A stretch of DNA of 64,000 nucleotides. Source: Oceanospirillum sp048270425. Its GTDB lineage: Bacteria > Pseudomonadota > Gammaproteobacteria > Pseudomonadales > Halomonadaceae. The stretch spans positions 173,597 to 237,596 of the forward strand of contig JBLWSY010000004.1 in the NCBI GenBank assembly GCA_048270425.1. The letters run 5' to 3'. The notes under the pieces are model-generated. The model was not told where the DNA came from. It made no database searches and saw only the letters and a list, made by a program, of their open reading frames with translations. The position numbers and the translations under genes are program-made. Shown here piece by piece: positions 18,673 to 27,314 of this stretch; the first letter of the stretch is position 1, and each line of letters starts with the position of its first letter.

Positions 18673-19860
18673 ATGAACCAGCCGACAAACTTATCTTCAC
18701 GTCCTTCTTCAGCACGCAGGGCATCTCGTCCATTGCTGAAAAGCCTGCTGGTTTCCGGTTTATCTTTTGTAGTGATAGCCATGTCGGGTCAGAGTTTCGC
18801 TCAGCCGGTGCAGGATGCGGGATCAAATAATGCCAGTGGCTATTCGTTGTCCTCAGGCCAAAGCAACCAACAGTCGTTTGGGCAAAAGAATATTCGTACT
18901 GATGCTCCTCAGCATTACGAAGTGAAGCCCGGTGATACCCTGTGGGATATCTCGGCGCTCTTTCTGAAAGATCCCTGGATGTGGCCGCAGCTGTGGCGTG
19001 AAAACCCACAGGTAGAAAATCCGGATCTGATCTACCCCGGTGACCGGCTGGCTCTGATTTTTGATCAACAGGGACAGCCCCGTCTGGAGCGTATGGAGCC
19101 CGGTGTGGTGAAACTCTCTCCAGGTATTCGTATTACCCGCTATCGTCAGGCAGTTCCAGCGATTCCTTTAAAAACCATCGAGCCCTTTATCGAGCGGCAT
19201 CAGGTCTTTTCTGCTCAGGAGGTTCAGAGCAGTGCCTATGTGCTTGGGGCGGAAGATGGTCGTATCGTGACCGGCGTTGGTGATCTGGTGTATGTGCGTA
19301 ATGCAGAGGAAGCGCAGGATGGCACCCGCTTTCTGGTATACCGCCAGCAGCGCCCTTATCTGGCAACCGACCTTTCCGGTGATGAACAGCTATTAGGTAT
19401 TGAGCTGAAATATATCGCGACTCTGCAGCAGGAATCTTCCGGCAGCGATGTGGCAGTCATGCGGGTGGTTCAGGCGCGCGAAGAGATCCGGGACAACGAT
19501 CTGGTAACCCTGAAGGATCGGGGTGAGACACCGGCGACCTTCTTCCCGAGTGCTCCTTCCCGTCGGGTGCAGGGTGAAATTATCTCTGTGCTGTCCGGTG
19601 TGCGTTATGCCGGAGCCAATGCCGTGGTTGCTATCAATCTGGGGAAATCAAACCGTCTGGTGCCGGGCAATGTGCTGAACATTCAGCAGAAGCGGGCTCC
19701 GGTAAAAGACAGTCGTACCGATGAGCTGATCGAGTTGCCGCCGGAAGAGACCGGTAAGCTGATGGTTTTCCGCACCTTTAAGCAGGTGAGTTATGCTCTG
19801 GTGATGGAAGCGAAAAAACCGATCGGTGTTGGTGATCAGCTGATAACTCCCGATTTCTGA
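18673..19860 (+). CDS. LysM peptidoglycan-binding domain protein
   Basis: The 395-residue exported protein has an N-terminal signal or membrane segment (residues about 22-44, ending in GQSFA). A single LysM domain spans about residues 81-128 (HYEVKPGDTLWDISALFL, PQLWRENPQVENPDLIYPGD). The remaining 260 residues are beta-rich and unassigned. The gene between def and dprA is a conserved neighbour in Pseudomonas-like genomes, where this family is uncharacterised. It probably binds peptidoglycan in the periplasm. The ATG at 18673 follows AAAGGAAAGCAGC. A promoter must lie in the 298-bp gap shared with def; I see no strong boxes there. Confidence 0.85.
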   Translation: MNQPTNLSSRPSSARRASRPLLKSLLVSGLSFVVIAMSGQSFAQPVQDAGSNNASGYSLSSGQSNQQSFGQKNIRTDAPQHYEVKPGDTLWDISALFLKDPWMWPQLWRENPQVENPDLIYPGDRLALIFDQQGQPRLERMEPGVVKLSPGIRITRYRQAVPAIPLKTIEPFIERHQVFSAQEVQSSAYVLGAEDGRIVTGVGDLVYVRNAEEAQDGTRFLVYRQQRPYLATDLSGDEQLLGIELKYIATLQQESSGSDVAVMRVVQAREEIRDNDLVTLKDRGETPATFFPSAPSRRVQGEIISVLSGVRYAGANAVVAINLGKSNRLVPGNVLNIQQKRAPVKDSRTDELIELPPEETGKLMVFRTFKQVSYALVMEAKKPIGVGDQLITPDF

Positions 19861-19961
19861 TGTTAGGGGCTGGATGTTGAGCTTCTGATGTTGGACGTCT
19901 GATAGGACGAAACTCAAAATAATACAGTTACTGCTAAGGATTAGCAGAAAGGAGCGACAGG

Positions 19962-21278
19962 ATGTCCGCTGAAACCCCCGCTACCGATTTATCTGGTGTT
20001 TCAAACAGTTCAAGCTCTCCTGATTCGGCTGATCAGCTGTTAACCAGTCTGCGTTTTCTGGCGCTGTCATCCATTAAAGGGCTGGGTCCAGTAGGTGTTC
20101 AGGGGTTACTGGCTTTTGCGGATCAGGAAGGCGTTGTTCCCAAAGAAGAGGCTTTCTGGTCGCTGGTGCTGAATGCTCTTAACGGGCAGAAGCGGTTATC
20201 CCCACATGAACTGCAGCGTTTTGAGCGCCGGATTTCAGATCCTCTCAACGACAGCTTAAGCAGCCAATGGCCGGAACGGGATATTGTACTTGCATGGTTG
20301 CAGGAAAATCCTAGCCGACAGCTCTTAGCCTTGGGGCAGGAAAACTATCCCTATCTGCTATCAGAAATCTCAGATCCGCCGCTGCTGCTCTATCTGCAGG
20401 GTGATGCGGAACTTTTACATAAACCTCAGTTAGCCATTGTTGGCGCGCGACGGCCAACGGCGATGGGGTTATCTGATGCCCGTGCGTTTGCCGGGGCGCT
20501 TACCGAGCTGGGTTGGACGATTACCAGTGGTCTTGCCGAAGGCATCGATGCTGCCGCTCATCAGGGCGCGTTGCAGGCTAATGGTAAAACGCTTGCGGTA
20601 TTAGGTACCGGGCTTGATCGTTGTTATCCCGCCCGTCATAAGAGTCTGCAGCAGGCCGTTGCCGAAGCCGGTTTACTGGTCAGTGAATATCCCTTAGGCA
20701 CGCCACCGCGTGGGCCTAACTTTCCCCGTCGTAACCGAATTGTCAGTGGTTTAAGTGTTGGGCTTCTGGTAGTTGAAGCTGCCCTGAAAAGCGGCTCTCT
20801 GATCAGTGCCCGTCTTGCCAGCGAACAGGGGCGGGAAGTTTTTGCCATACCGGGTTCGATTCATCAGTCGCAGAGTAAAGGTTGCCATCAGCTGATTAAG
20901 CAGGGTGCGAAACTGACAGAAACTGTAATGGATATGCATGAGGAGCTGAGTCACTGGTTGCAGAATGCCGACCCTATGCCTGTTTATCCGGCTGATTCTG
21001 AACAGACCAGTTCTGCCGCTGTTGATCCGCAAGCATCCATTTTCAGTAAACAAGGTGCTTCAGGCACTAGCCGTAAGCGACTCGCGGATCGCAGCCCTGA
21101 GGAATTTACTTCAGCGGAAGCCTATCAGATCTGGCAGGCGGTCAAAGCAGGCGCGGGTAATCTGGATGAACTGGTGCTTCATTGTCAATTGGAGGCATCT
21201 CTGGTCAGTCAGCATTGCCTGATGTTGGAGATGCAGGGCTTTCTTGTGCAGCAAGCAGGGCGTTGGTTAGCTGAGTAA
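19962..21278 (+). CDS. dprA: DNA-processing protein DprA (Smf)
   Basis: Loads RecA on incoming single-stranded DNA during natural transformation. The 438-residue product has an N-terminal helical region, the Rossmann-like core with VGARRPTAMGLSDARAFAG, TSGLAEGIDAAAHQGAL, LGTGLDRCYPARHKSL and PRRNRIVSGLS, and a C-terminal winged-helix DprA_WH segment (about 370-435). The N-terminus is longer than in many homologues and serine-rich. GGAGCGACAGG precedes the ATG. Together with comM at 47-48.5 kb it is one of two transformation-related genes here. Confidence 0.94.
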   Translation: MSAETPATDLSGVSNSSSSPDSADQLLTSLRFLALSSIKGLGPVGVQGLLAFADQEGVVPKEEAFWSLVLNALNGQKRLSPHELQRFERRISDPLNDSLSSQWPERDIVLAWLQENPSRQLLALGQENYPYLLSEISDPPLLLYLQGDAELLHKPQLAIVGARRPTAMGLSDARAFAGALTELGWTITSGLAEGIDAAAHQGALQANGKTLAVLGTGLDRCYPARHKSLQQAVAEAGLLVSEYPLGTPPRGPNFPRRNRIVSGLSVGLLVVEAALKSGSLISARLASEQGREVFAIPGSIHQSQSKGCHQLIKQGAKLTETVMDMHEELSHWLQNADPMPVYPADSEQTSSAAVDPQASIFSKQGASGTSRKRLADRSPEEFTSAEAYQIWQAVKAGAGNLDELVLHCQLEASLVSQHCLMLEMQGFLVQQAGRWLAE

Positions 21279-21392
21279 TCCGCTGGCCATTCCATTTTCT
21301 GAGCCGTCTTCCAGGAAAGCGTCGATATGCGGAACTTATCTTTTTCTGTCGTATCTATCAGCTCTACATCTGGCTAGCGATCCGTCTTTTAC

Positions 21393-21421
21393 TTGCATAA
21401 AGCGCCTACCTTGGCTAATTT
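21393..21421 (+). promoter_or_regulatory. Possible promoter upstream of tsaC
   Basis: TTGCAT and TAATTT are 17 bp apart in the 278-bp dprA-tsaC gap. Both boxes are partial matches, so this is only a suggestion. Otherwise I see nothing in the gap. Confidence 0.25.
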
Positions 21422-21556
21422 TCCGCCTGCCTGAAGGGAGTGAGGCCGTTGGAAACAGCCCAGGTCGACAAAACGAAAGAGAAGAAAGAAGATCGCAAGC
21501 TAAGCGTCAGACGTTTCTAATTTCCGGTTATCAAAGAAGAAAGAACAGGTACTCCC

Positions 21557-22144
21557 GTGACAAAACAAGAGCCTCTAAATAATTCACTTATTCAGCAAGC
21601 GGCAGACGCCCTGAAACAGGGTGGGGTTATCGCCTATCCCACAGAAGCGGTTTGGGGATTAGGCTGTGATCCCTTAAATACCGAAGCGATGGAAAAACTG
21701 CTGGCGCTGAAATCCCGTGATCCCGGTAAAGGCGTGATTCTGATTGCGGCCAGTTTTGAGCAGGTTCTGCCCTATATGGAGCCTTCCTTTATGGAAGAGC
21801 TTTCCCATGAGAAAAAGTTACAACTCACTCACACCTGGCCCGGCCCCAATACGTGGTTAGTGCCTCCTTCGGATAAAGTTCCGGCGTTGATCAAGGGGCA
21901 GCATCCGCTGGTGGCTATGCGGGTTACCGCGCATCCACTGGTACAGGCGCTGTGTGAGGCGTTTGGCGGCCCGATTGTGTCTACTTCGGCCAATCCGGCG
22001 GGGGAAGACCCTGCACTGAGTGAAAAAGATATCCACACCTACTTTGAAGATCGTCTGGATTTTGTTTTATCCGGCGAACTGGGTGGGCTGGGTCAGCCAA
22101 GTACCATTCGTAATCTGCTGACCGGTGAAACCCTACGTCCTTAA
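21557..22144 (+). CDS. tsaC: L-threonylcarbamoyladenylate synthase
   Basis: Makes threonylcarbamoyl-AMP for the t6A37 modification of ANN-decoding tRNAs. The 195-residue YrdC-type protein has the N-terminal block GGVIAYPTEAVWGLGCDPLN, the KxR-like LALKSRDPGKGVILIA, and the C-terminal SANPAGEDPALS. This length fits TsaC rather than the longer Sua5. It stands between dprA and hemF as in Pseudomonas. The ATG/GTG choice is clear: GTG at 21557 is preceded by an AGAAAGAACAGG stretch. Confidence 0.94.
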   Translation: MTKQEPLNNSLIQQAADALKQGGVIAYPTEAVWGLGCDPLNTEAMEKLLALKSRDPGKGVILIAASFEQVLPYMEPSFMEELSHEKKLQLTHTWPGPNTWLVPPSDKVPALIKGQHPLVAMRVTAHPLVQALCEAFGGPIVSTSANPAGEDPALSEKDIHTYFEDRLDFVLSGELGGLGQPSTIRNLLTGETLRP

Positions 22145-22480
22145 GTATGCTGTTTAGTCGCCATAGATGACTTTTCCATGAATCCCGGCTCTTCAGGTTT
22201 TGAAGGGTCGTTTTGATTCGCACCGGTTTCTATTCACATCTATTTGTTATCCACACCTGCTTTTTAATCCCGACCTTAAACCTTCATTTAGTAGAATCAT
22301 TGCCGGACTCAGCGAATCCCTCTGTCCCTTGTTTATGCTGGGTATTCCCCCTAGTATTTGCGTCAACTTTTTTGATTGAGTGTCCTTTTGCGAAACTCGT
22401 CCCTTTTATTGTCAGGCAGGCTTGGTATCACCCATGTTTTCAAGAGCCTGCCCGCAAACGCTTAACCACCGGAGAACGCC
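22145..22480. other. 336-bp intergenic region tsaC-hemF
   Basis: No credible gene. It contains one perfect DnaA-type 9-mer, TTATCCACA, at 22247-22255, which on its own may be chance. The hemF ribosome binding site CCGGAGAA is at its right end. No terminator hairpin after tsaC is evident. Confidence 0.6.
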
Positions 22481-23398
22481 ATGAGTGCTGTCGATTTTGA
22501 AGCCGTTAAATCCTATCTGCTCGACCTGCAGGATCGTATTTGTGCGGGTCTTGCTGAAGAAGATGGCAAGGTTGGTTTTCAGGAAGATAACTGGCAGCGC
22601 GAACAGGGCGGCGGTGGCCGTACCCGTCTGATTACTGATGGCGCGGTATTTGAAAAAGGCGGTGTGAACTTCTCCCACGTTTTTGGCGGTAAGCTACCAG
22701 CAAGTGCGTCCGCGGTGCGTCCTGAGCTGGCAGGTCGTAGTTTCCATGCTGCCGGTGTGTCTCTGGTAATGCATCCTGAGAACCCTTATGTACCTACTTC
22801 CCACATGAACGTGCGTATCTTCGTTGCCGAGAAAGAAGGCGAAGAGCCGGTATGGTGGTTTGGCGGTGGTTACGATCTGACGCCTTATTACGGTTTTGAA
22901 GAAGACTGCGTTGCTTGGCATCAGGTGGCGAAAAAAGCCTGCGAGCCGTTTGGTGAAGAGGTTTATCCCAAGTACAAGAAATGGTGCGACGAGTACTTCT
23001 ACCTGAAGCACCGTGAAGAAGCCCGTGGCGTGGGTGGCCTCTTTATGGATGACCTGAACGAAGCCACCTTTGGCAGCTTCGAGGAGTGCTTTAAGTTTAT
23101 TCAGGCGGTGGGCGACAGTTATCTGGAGGCTTACCGTCCTATCGTGGCCAAACGCAAAGAGACACCGTTCGGTGAGCGAGAGCGCAAGTTCCAGTGCTAC
23201 CGCCGTGGCCGCTATGTGGAATTCAATCTGGTGTTTGACCGTGGCACCCTGTTCGGCCTGCAGTCCGGTGGCCGTACCGAGTCTATCCTGATGTCACTGC
23301 CACCTGTGGTGCACTGGGATTATGGCTACGAGCCGGAAGCAGGCAGTGCTGAAGCAGAGCTTTACGAGCGCTTCCTGCCGCACCGCGACTGGATCTGA
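22481..23398 (+). CDS. hemF: Oxygen-dependent coproporphyrinogen-III oxidase
   Basis: Converts coproporphyrinogen III to protoporphyrinogen IX using O2 in heme synthesis; cytosolic homodimer. The 305-residue product carries FQEDNWQREQGGGGRTRLI, VSLVMHPENPYVPTSHMNVR, WWFGGGYDLTPYYGFEED, KKWCDEYFYLKHREEARGVG, and the C-terminal RGRYVEFNLVFDRGTLFGL. The gene is complete. It is followed on the same strand by a thioredoxin-fold protein and aroE; in Pseudomonas hemF is directly followed by aroE. Confidence 0.97.
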   Translation: MSAVDFEAVKSYLLDLQDRICAGLAEEDGKVGFQEDNWQREQGGGGRTRLITDGAVFEKGGVNFSHVFGGKLPASASAVRPELAGRSFHAAGVSLVMHPENPYVPTSHMNVRIFVAEKEGEEPVWWFGGGYDLTPYYGFEEDCVAWHQVAKKACEPFGEEVYPKYKKWCDEYFYLKHREEARGVGGLFMDDLNEATFGSFEECFKFIQAVGDSYLEAYRPIVAKRKETPFGERERKFQCYRRGRYVEFNLVFDRGTLFGLQSGGRTESILMSLPPVVHWDYGYEPEAGSAEAELYERFLPHRDWI

Positions 23399-23558
23399 TT
23401 TTGTCACCAGGGTTTCACCTGTGTCGGATTATCCTGATCGCCTTAGTTAAAAAAAGAAATCCGGGCCGTTACCCGCAGCCCGGTTCTAACCCTATTCAAA
23501 TTGTTATCCGAAACGTCTGCCAAAAGGCGTTGCTGAAATATTTTGCAGGAGCCAGAAG

Positions 23559-24302
23559 ATGAGCCAACCGGCAGCCAATGATGCTATGCCTACTAATAAT
23601 GATGTTAGCCACAAACTTCAGGTCGCCTACATTATGGATCCGCTCTGTGGCTGGTGTTATGCCGCTGCTCCCATTGTGGAAGCGATGCGTGAAGAGTTTG
23701 GTGATCAGCTGCAGTGGCAGATCTATCTGGGTGGTCTGATTCGCGAATCCCGCGTGCTGGGCCCACGTTTCCGTGATCATATTATGGCCGCCAGTCAGCG
23801 TATCGAACAGATTACCGGTCAGACTATCGGTATGGGCTTTAAGCAGATGATCCAGCAGCCGGACTGTGCACTGGATTCCCGTCCGGCCAGTATCGCCATC
23901 CATGAACTGATTCTGCAGGGTGATCCGGAGAAGACACTGGATTACATCAAGCGTTTGCAGAACCATCATTTCCGTGAAGGTTTCAGCCTGAATGAAACCG
24001 ATCTGCTGATCAGTGCGACCGATGGTCTGCTGGAAGATCAGACCGCTCTGAAAGAGAAACTCAGCAAACGTGCGGAATGGTCAGAGCTGATGGACCCACT
24101 GTTTACCCAGGGCCATAACATGATGACCTCCTCGGAAGGTCAGGGTTATCCGACCTTTGCCATTAAGTATCGTGGACGTTATCAGAAGATCCAGCATGAA
24201 GATTTCTACGGCGACCCGGAAGGACTGATTCAGGCACTGAAGCCAGTGGTTGCTGAAGTGGTTTCCGGCAAGGTAGCAACACCTCAGGCAACGGAGGTTT
24301 AA
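23559..24302 (+). CDS. DsbA-family (thioredoxin-fold) protein with CGWC motif
   Basis: The 247-residue protein has the active-site motif DPLCGWCYAAAP (C30, C33) at the start of a thioredoxin fold, a helical insertion, and a cis-proline loop GYPTFAI near residue 197. This places it in the DsbA/FrnE-like clan. No signal peptide is present, so it is probably cytosolic, unlike classical DsbA. Substrates are unknown. It starts 160 bp after hemF and ends one base before the aroE start, so it is translationally coupled to aroE. CAGGAG precedes its ATG. Confidence 0.82.
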   Translation: MSQPAANDAMPTNNDVSHKLQVAYIMDPLCGWCYAAAPIVEAMREEFGDQLQWQIYLGGLIRESRVLGPRFRDHIMAASQRIEQITGQTIGMGFKQMIQQPDCALDSRPASIAIHELILQGDPEKTLDYIKRLQNHHFREGFSLNETDLLISATDGLLEDQTALKEKLSKRAEWSELMDPLFTQGHNMMTSSEGQGYPTFAIKYRGRYQKIQHEDFYGDPEGLIQALKPVVAEVVSGKVATPQATEV

Positions 24303-24303
24303 G

Positions 24304-25143
24304 ATGACCGATCGTTACGCGGTATTCGGTAATCCAATTGCTCACAGTAAATCGCCTCAGATTCATCAGGCTTTTGCCCGTCAGACGCAACAGCTGCTGA
24401 GTTATGAAGCCTTGCTGGCACCGGTAGATGCTTTTGCCCAATCGCTGCGCGCCTTTCTGGCGGATCAGGGTCGGGGCTGCAATATCACAGTGCCTTTCAA
24501 GCAGGATGCTTTTGAAACTGCAGAGCAACTGACTGCCCGTGCTCAGCGCGCTGGTGCTGTGAATACCCTCTGGCAGGCGGAAGATGGCAAGCTTTGGGGC
24601 GATACCACAGACGGTGTCGGTCTGGTGCGGGATCTGACCGATAATCAGCAGGTGAGCATCAAAGGCCAGCGTGTGCTGATTCTGGGTGCCGGCGGCGCTG
24701 TGCGCGGTGTTATCGAACCGATTCTGGAACAGCAACCCGCTTTCGTGGTTATCGCGAACCGCACCGTTTCCAAAGCGGAACTCCTTGTCGATATCTTTAA
24801 AGACCTGCTGCCGGAAGGCTGTACTCTTTCTGCCTGTGGCTTTACTGAGCTTGACGGTCAGCAGTTTGATCTGGTGATCAATGGCACCGCTGCCAGCCTG
24901 TCTGGTGATCTGCCACCGCTGCCGGATAGTCTGCTGGCCGATAACGCAGCCTGCTATGACATGATGTACGGCGCAGAAACCACGGTTTTTAACCTGTGGG
25001 CGCTGGAACATGGTGCGGCCAAGGCGATTGATGGTTTGGGTATGCTGGTGGAGCAGGCTGCGGAGTCGTTCCGCATCTGGCGTGGTGTAAAACCGGATAC
25101 TGCCGAGGTACTGGCGGATCTGAGAGCGCAGCTGCAGAGCTAG
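24304..25143 (+). CDS. aroE: Shikimate dehydrogenase (NADP+)
   Basis: Reduces 3-dehydroshikimate to shikimate in the aromatic amino acid pathway. The 279-residue enzyme has the substrate-binding block FGNPIAHSKSPQIHQAFARQ, the catalytic lysine in NITVPFKQDAF, and a Rossmann motif LGAGGAVRGV near residue 129. The C-terminal DGLGMLVEQAAESFRIWRGV is typical. It follows the CGWC protein with no gap and GGAGG serves as ribosome binding site. A strong terminator lies after the stop. Confidence 0.97.
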   Translation: MTDRYAVFGNPIAHSKSPQIHQAFARQTQQLLSYEALLAPVDAFAQSLRAFLADQGRGCNITVPFKQDAFETAEQLTARAQRAGAVNTLWQAEDGKLWGDTTDGVGLVRDLTDNQQVSIKGQRVLILGAGGAVRGVIEPILEQQPAFVVIANRTVSKAELLVDIFKDLLPEGCTLSACGFTELDGQQFDLVINGTAASLSGDLPPLPDSLLADNAACYDMMYGAETTVFNLWALEHGAAKAIDGLGMLVEQAAESFRIWRGVKPDTAEVLADLRAQLQS

Positions 25144-25173
25144 CTTATCCAGCCTGATGGATTACCAGAACGC

Positions 25174-25204
25174 AAAAAGCCAAAGCAGTCGCTTTGGCTT
25201 TTTT
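25174..25204. terminator. Bidirectional terminator after aroE
   Basis: AAGCCAAAGC and GCTTTGGCTT form a 10-bp stem with loop AGTC, flanked by five A and six T. It separates aroE from the convergent small membrane-protein gene. Confidence 0.9.
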
Positions 25205-25231
25205 GTGTCTGAAGTTGAAGGAGTGTATTGA

Positions 25232-25510
25232 TCAACGCTTCTTATACAGCCCGATCAGACACAGGATCAGGCCCAGCATCGATAACAGGATACCGCTGTT
25301 TACCAGCAGTGGCTGGCGCTCAGAGAAGGGCACAAAGATGGTACGTCCCTCGATACACTCACCCACGCGGTAATCAAAGCCCATACCCTCGGCGATACAT
25401 TTCTGAACCTCGGTCAGTTCCGCCCAGTAGCCGCTCATCATGGCAACGGAAGGAACAACCATCAGTGCCAGGCCCCAAAGTACCCAGCGGTTTTTAATCG
25501 AATACATCAT
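25232..25510 (-). CDS. Small membrane protein, two helices, function unknown
   Basis: The 92-residue product has two predicted membrane helices (about 9-26 and 68-87). A charged N-terminus (IKNR) and C-terminus (YKKR) suggest both ends are cytoplasmic, leaving a 40-residue periplasmic loop. That loop holds two cysteines, C38 and C52, which could form a disulfide. The second Met is an equally possible start. I do not recognise the family. It lies 44 bp downstream of the M48 protease gene on the same strand, so the two may be cotranscribed. Confidence 0.65.
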   Translation of the reverse strand: MMYSIKNRWVLWGLALMVVPSVAMMSGYWAELTEVQKCIAEGMGFDYRVGECIEGRTIFVPFSERQPLLVNSGILLSMLGLILCLIGLYKKR

Positions 25511-25554
25511 TGTTCAGAAAATTACCTGTTATCGGTGCGTCGTTAAAATCAGCG

Positions 25555-26379
25555 TTAAATTGAGCAGCTCGGTACACGACCGGAAGCTTTTGCTTTCTCG
25601 TAAAGGCCATTAGCCTTTGGCATCTGCTTCTGCAGATCCTTAATCCGGCGATCATGGGATGGGTGAGTCGACAGCAGCTCCGGCTGACTCTTACCACCAC
25701 TGGCTTTTGCCATGTTTTGCCACAGGTTAACCGCCTGCTGAGGTTGGAAGCCTGCTTTGGCCATAAGTTCCAGACCCATCACGTCTGCTTCGCTTTCCTG
25801 TACCCGACCGAAGGGCAGCACCACTCCGACCTGAGAACCGATACCCAGCAACGCGAACAGCTGATCTTTCTCTTCGCTTGGTTCGCCACTGATCTTATAG
25901 GCCAGAGCCAGACCGGTTTGGGTGGCAAAGGCAGTAGAGACACGCTCGTTACCGTGTTCTGCTAACACGTGCGCCAGCTCGTGACCGATAACCGCAGCCA
26001 GCTGGTGCTGGTTGTTGGCAACCTTCAGCAGACCGGTATAAACACCGACTTTACCGCCGGGCAGCGCAAAGGCGTTTACCTGTTCGGAGTCGAACACCAC
26101 TACCTCCCAGTTTTTGATGCCGTACTTGGATGGCACCTGAGCGATCACCTGATTTGCCACGCAATTCACATATTGGCTGGTGGAGGTATTGGTGGTGGCC
26201 GGAGTTTGCTCTTTCATCTGAGCAAAGGACTGCACACCCATCTGATCAATCTCAGAACTGGGGAAAAGTTTGAGCTGATTGCGACCCGTAGGCGAGCTGG
26301 CGCAGGCGGTCAGAAGGGCGGCACTGACACCCGTAATCAGTGCTTTTTTGAACCAACGGGAAACCTGTTGTGATGGCAT
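25555..26379 (-). CDS. M48-family metalloprotease lipoprotein
   Basis: The start is the ATG giving MPSQQVSRWFKKALITGVSA (274 residues); the upstream open frame has no family match. A lipobox ALLTAC predicts acylation of the cysteine near residue 26, so the mature enzyme is membrane-tethered in the periplasm. The zinc motif HELAH is in AAVIGHELAHVLAEHGNE near residue 132, and the third ligand region is VQESEADVMGLELM. Similar lipoproteins include BepA/LoiP, which act in outer-membrane protein quality control; a specific role here is inference. Downstream is a small two-helix membrane protein. Confidence 0.9.
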   Translation of the reverse strand: MPSQQVSRWFKKALITGVSAALLTACASSPTGRNQLKLFPSSEIDQMGVQSFAQMKEQTPATTNTSTSQYVNCVANQVIAQVPSKYGIKNWEVVVFDSEQVNAFALPGGKVGVYTGLLKVANNQHQLAAVIGHELAHVLAEHGNERVSTAFATQTGLALAYKISGEPSEEKDQLFALLGIGSQVGVVLPFGRVQESEADVMGLELMAKAGFQPQQAVNLWQNMAKASGGKSQPELLSTHPSHDRRIKDLQKQMPKANGLYEKAKASGRVPSCSI

Positions 26380-26539
26380 AAATAATCCTTTCGCAGTCAG
26401 CTGTGCCGGTGGCTGGCACAATGTTGTAATCAAGCAAATGTAATCAAACGGGGTACTTTGTTGAATTATCGCTAAAAAGAATTTCGAGTACAGCCTCTAT
26501 TTGGTGCTATTCGGTTAATTCCTGGGCTTAAAAGTAAAG

Positions 26540-26559
26540 AACCCTGCAGGAGCAGGGTT
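26540..26559 (-). terminator. Hairpin after the gamma-carbonic anhydrase gene
   Basis: AACCCTGC and GCAGGGTT form an 8-bp stem with a 4-base loop. On the minus strand it is followed by CTTTACTTTT, a modest U-rich tail. It lies just downstream of the leftward gene at 26584-27168. Confidence 0.6.
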
Positions 26560-26583
26560 AAGGTGTCGTCAGGCTTAACAGAT

Positions 26584-27168
26584 TCAATTGTTATAGCCTT
26601 CCGCGATATGCTCGTCTTTCAGCTTCACATAGTTACCGGCGGTGTAGGTGAAGAACTTCATCTCTTTTTCGGTCAGCGGACGTTTTTTCTCCACCGGGCG
26701 GCCGACATACAGGTGACCGGACTCCAGCACTTTGCCCGGTGGCACCAGACTACCGGCACCGACAATCACTTCGTCTTCGACAACGGCACCGTCCATCACC
26801 ATAGCGCCCATACCGATCAGAATCCGGCTACCTATGGTGCAGCCATGCAGCATCGCCTGATGGCCGATGGTGACATCATCGCCAATAATCAAAGGGAAAC
26901 CATCCGGGTTGAAGGGACCTGCGTGGGTGATATGCAGTACCGAACCATCCTGCACGCTGGTGCGGTTGCCGATACGGATACGGTGCATATCGCCCCGGAT
27001 CACAGTTAACGGCCATACGGAGCAATCATCACCCAGCTCAACATCCCCCAGAACCACGGCGGTCGGATCAACAAACACGCGCTCACCCAGCTTGGGTGTC
27101 CACTCTTTAAAAGGGCGGATATTGCCGGCAGGTGCAGAAGTGGTGTTTTCCGGTTTGGCTGTGGACAT
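26584..27168 (-). CDS. Gamma-class carbonic anhydrase-like protein (YrdA/CaiE type)
   Basis: The 194-residue protein is a left-handed parallel beta-helix with repeated hexapeptides (GDVELGDDCS, IGDDVTIGHQAML, VEDEVIVGAGSLV). Candidate zinc histidines are H82, H103 and H108, the spacing of gamma-carbonic anhydrases. The core block is VWPLTVIRGDMHRIRIGNRT. Many YrdA-type members show no carbonic anhydrase activity, so the reaction is uncertain. It is divergent from prlC, and the 146-bp gap should hold both promoters. Confidence 0.88.
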   Translation of the reverse strand: MSTAKPENTTSAPAGNIRPFKEWTPKLGERVFVDPTAVVLGDVELGDDCSVWPLTVIRGDMHRIRIGNRTSVQDGSVLHITHAGPFNPDGFPLIIGDDVTIGHQAMLHGCTIGSRILIGMGAMVMDGAVVEDEVIVGAGSLVPPGKVLESGHLYVGRPVEKKRPLTEKEMKFFTYTAGNYVKLKDEHIAEGYNN

Positions 27169-27314
27169 GGCTGAAGCTCCGTTTTAGTTGTCGTTATCGT
27201 AAAATGAGGAAAGCGATGCGGCGATTATAACCCGCTGACCGGTGGAATTTCTGTGGTCTGTCCCCATATTCACTGTAAGCGAAAAAGCCAAAGATTACTG
27301 ATAAGGATTCATCC

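Noticed and set aside
22247..22255. Single perfect DnaA box upstream of hemF
   Set aside because: One 9-mer is expected about once per 130 kb by chance on both strands together, so alone it is not evidence of a regulatory site.
23461..23483. CCGGGC/GCCCGG repeat after hemF
   Set aside because: Only 6 bp with an 11-base loop and no T-run; too weak to call a terminator.
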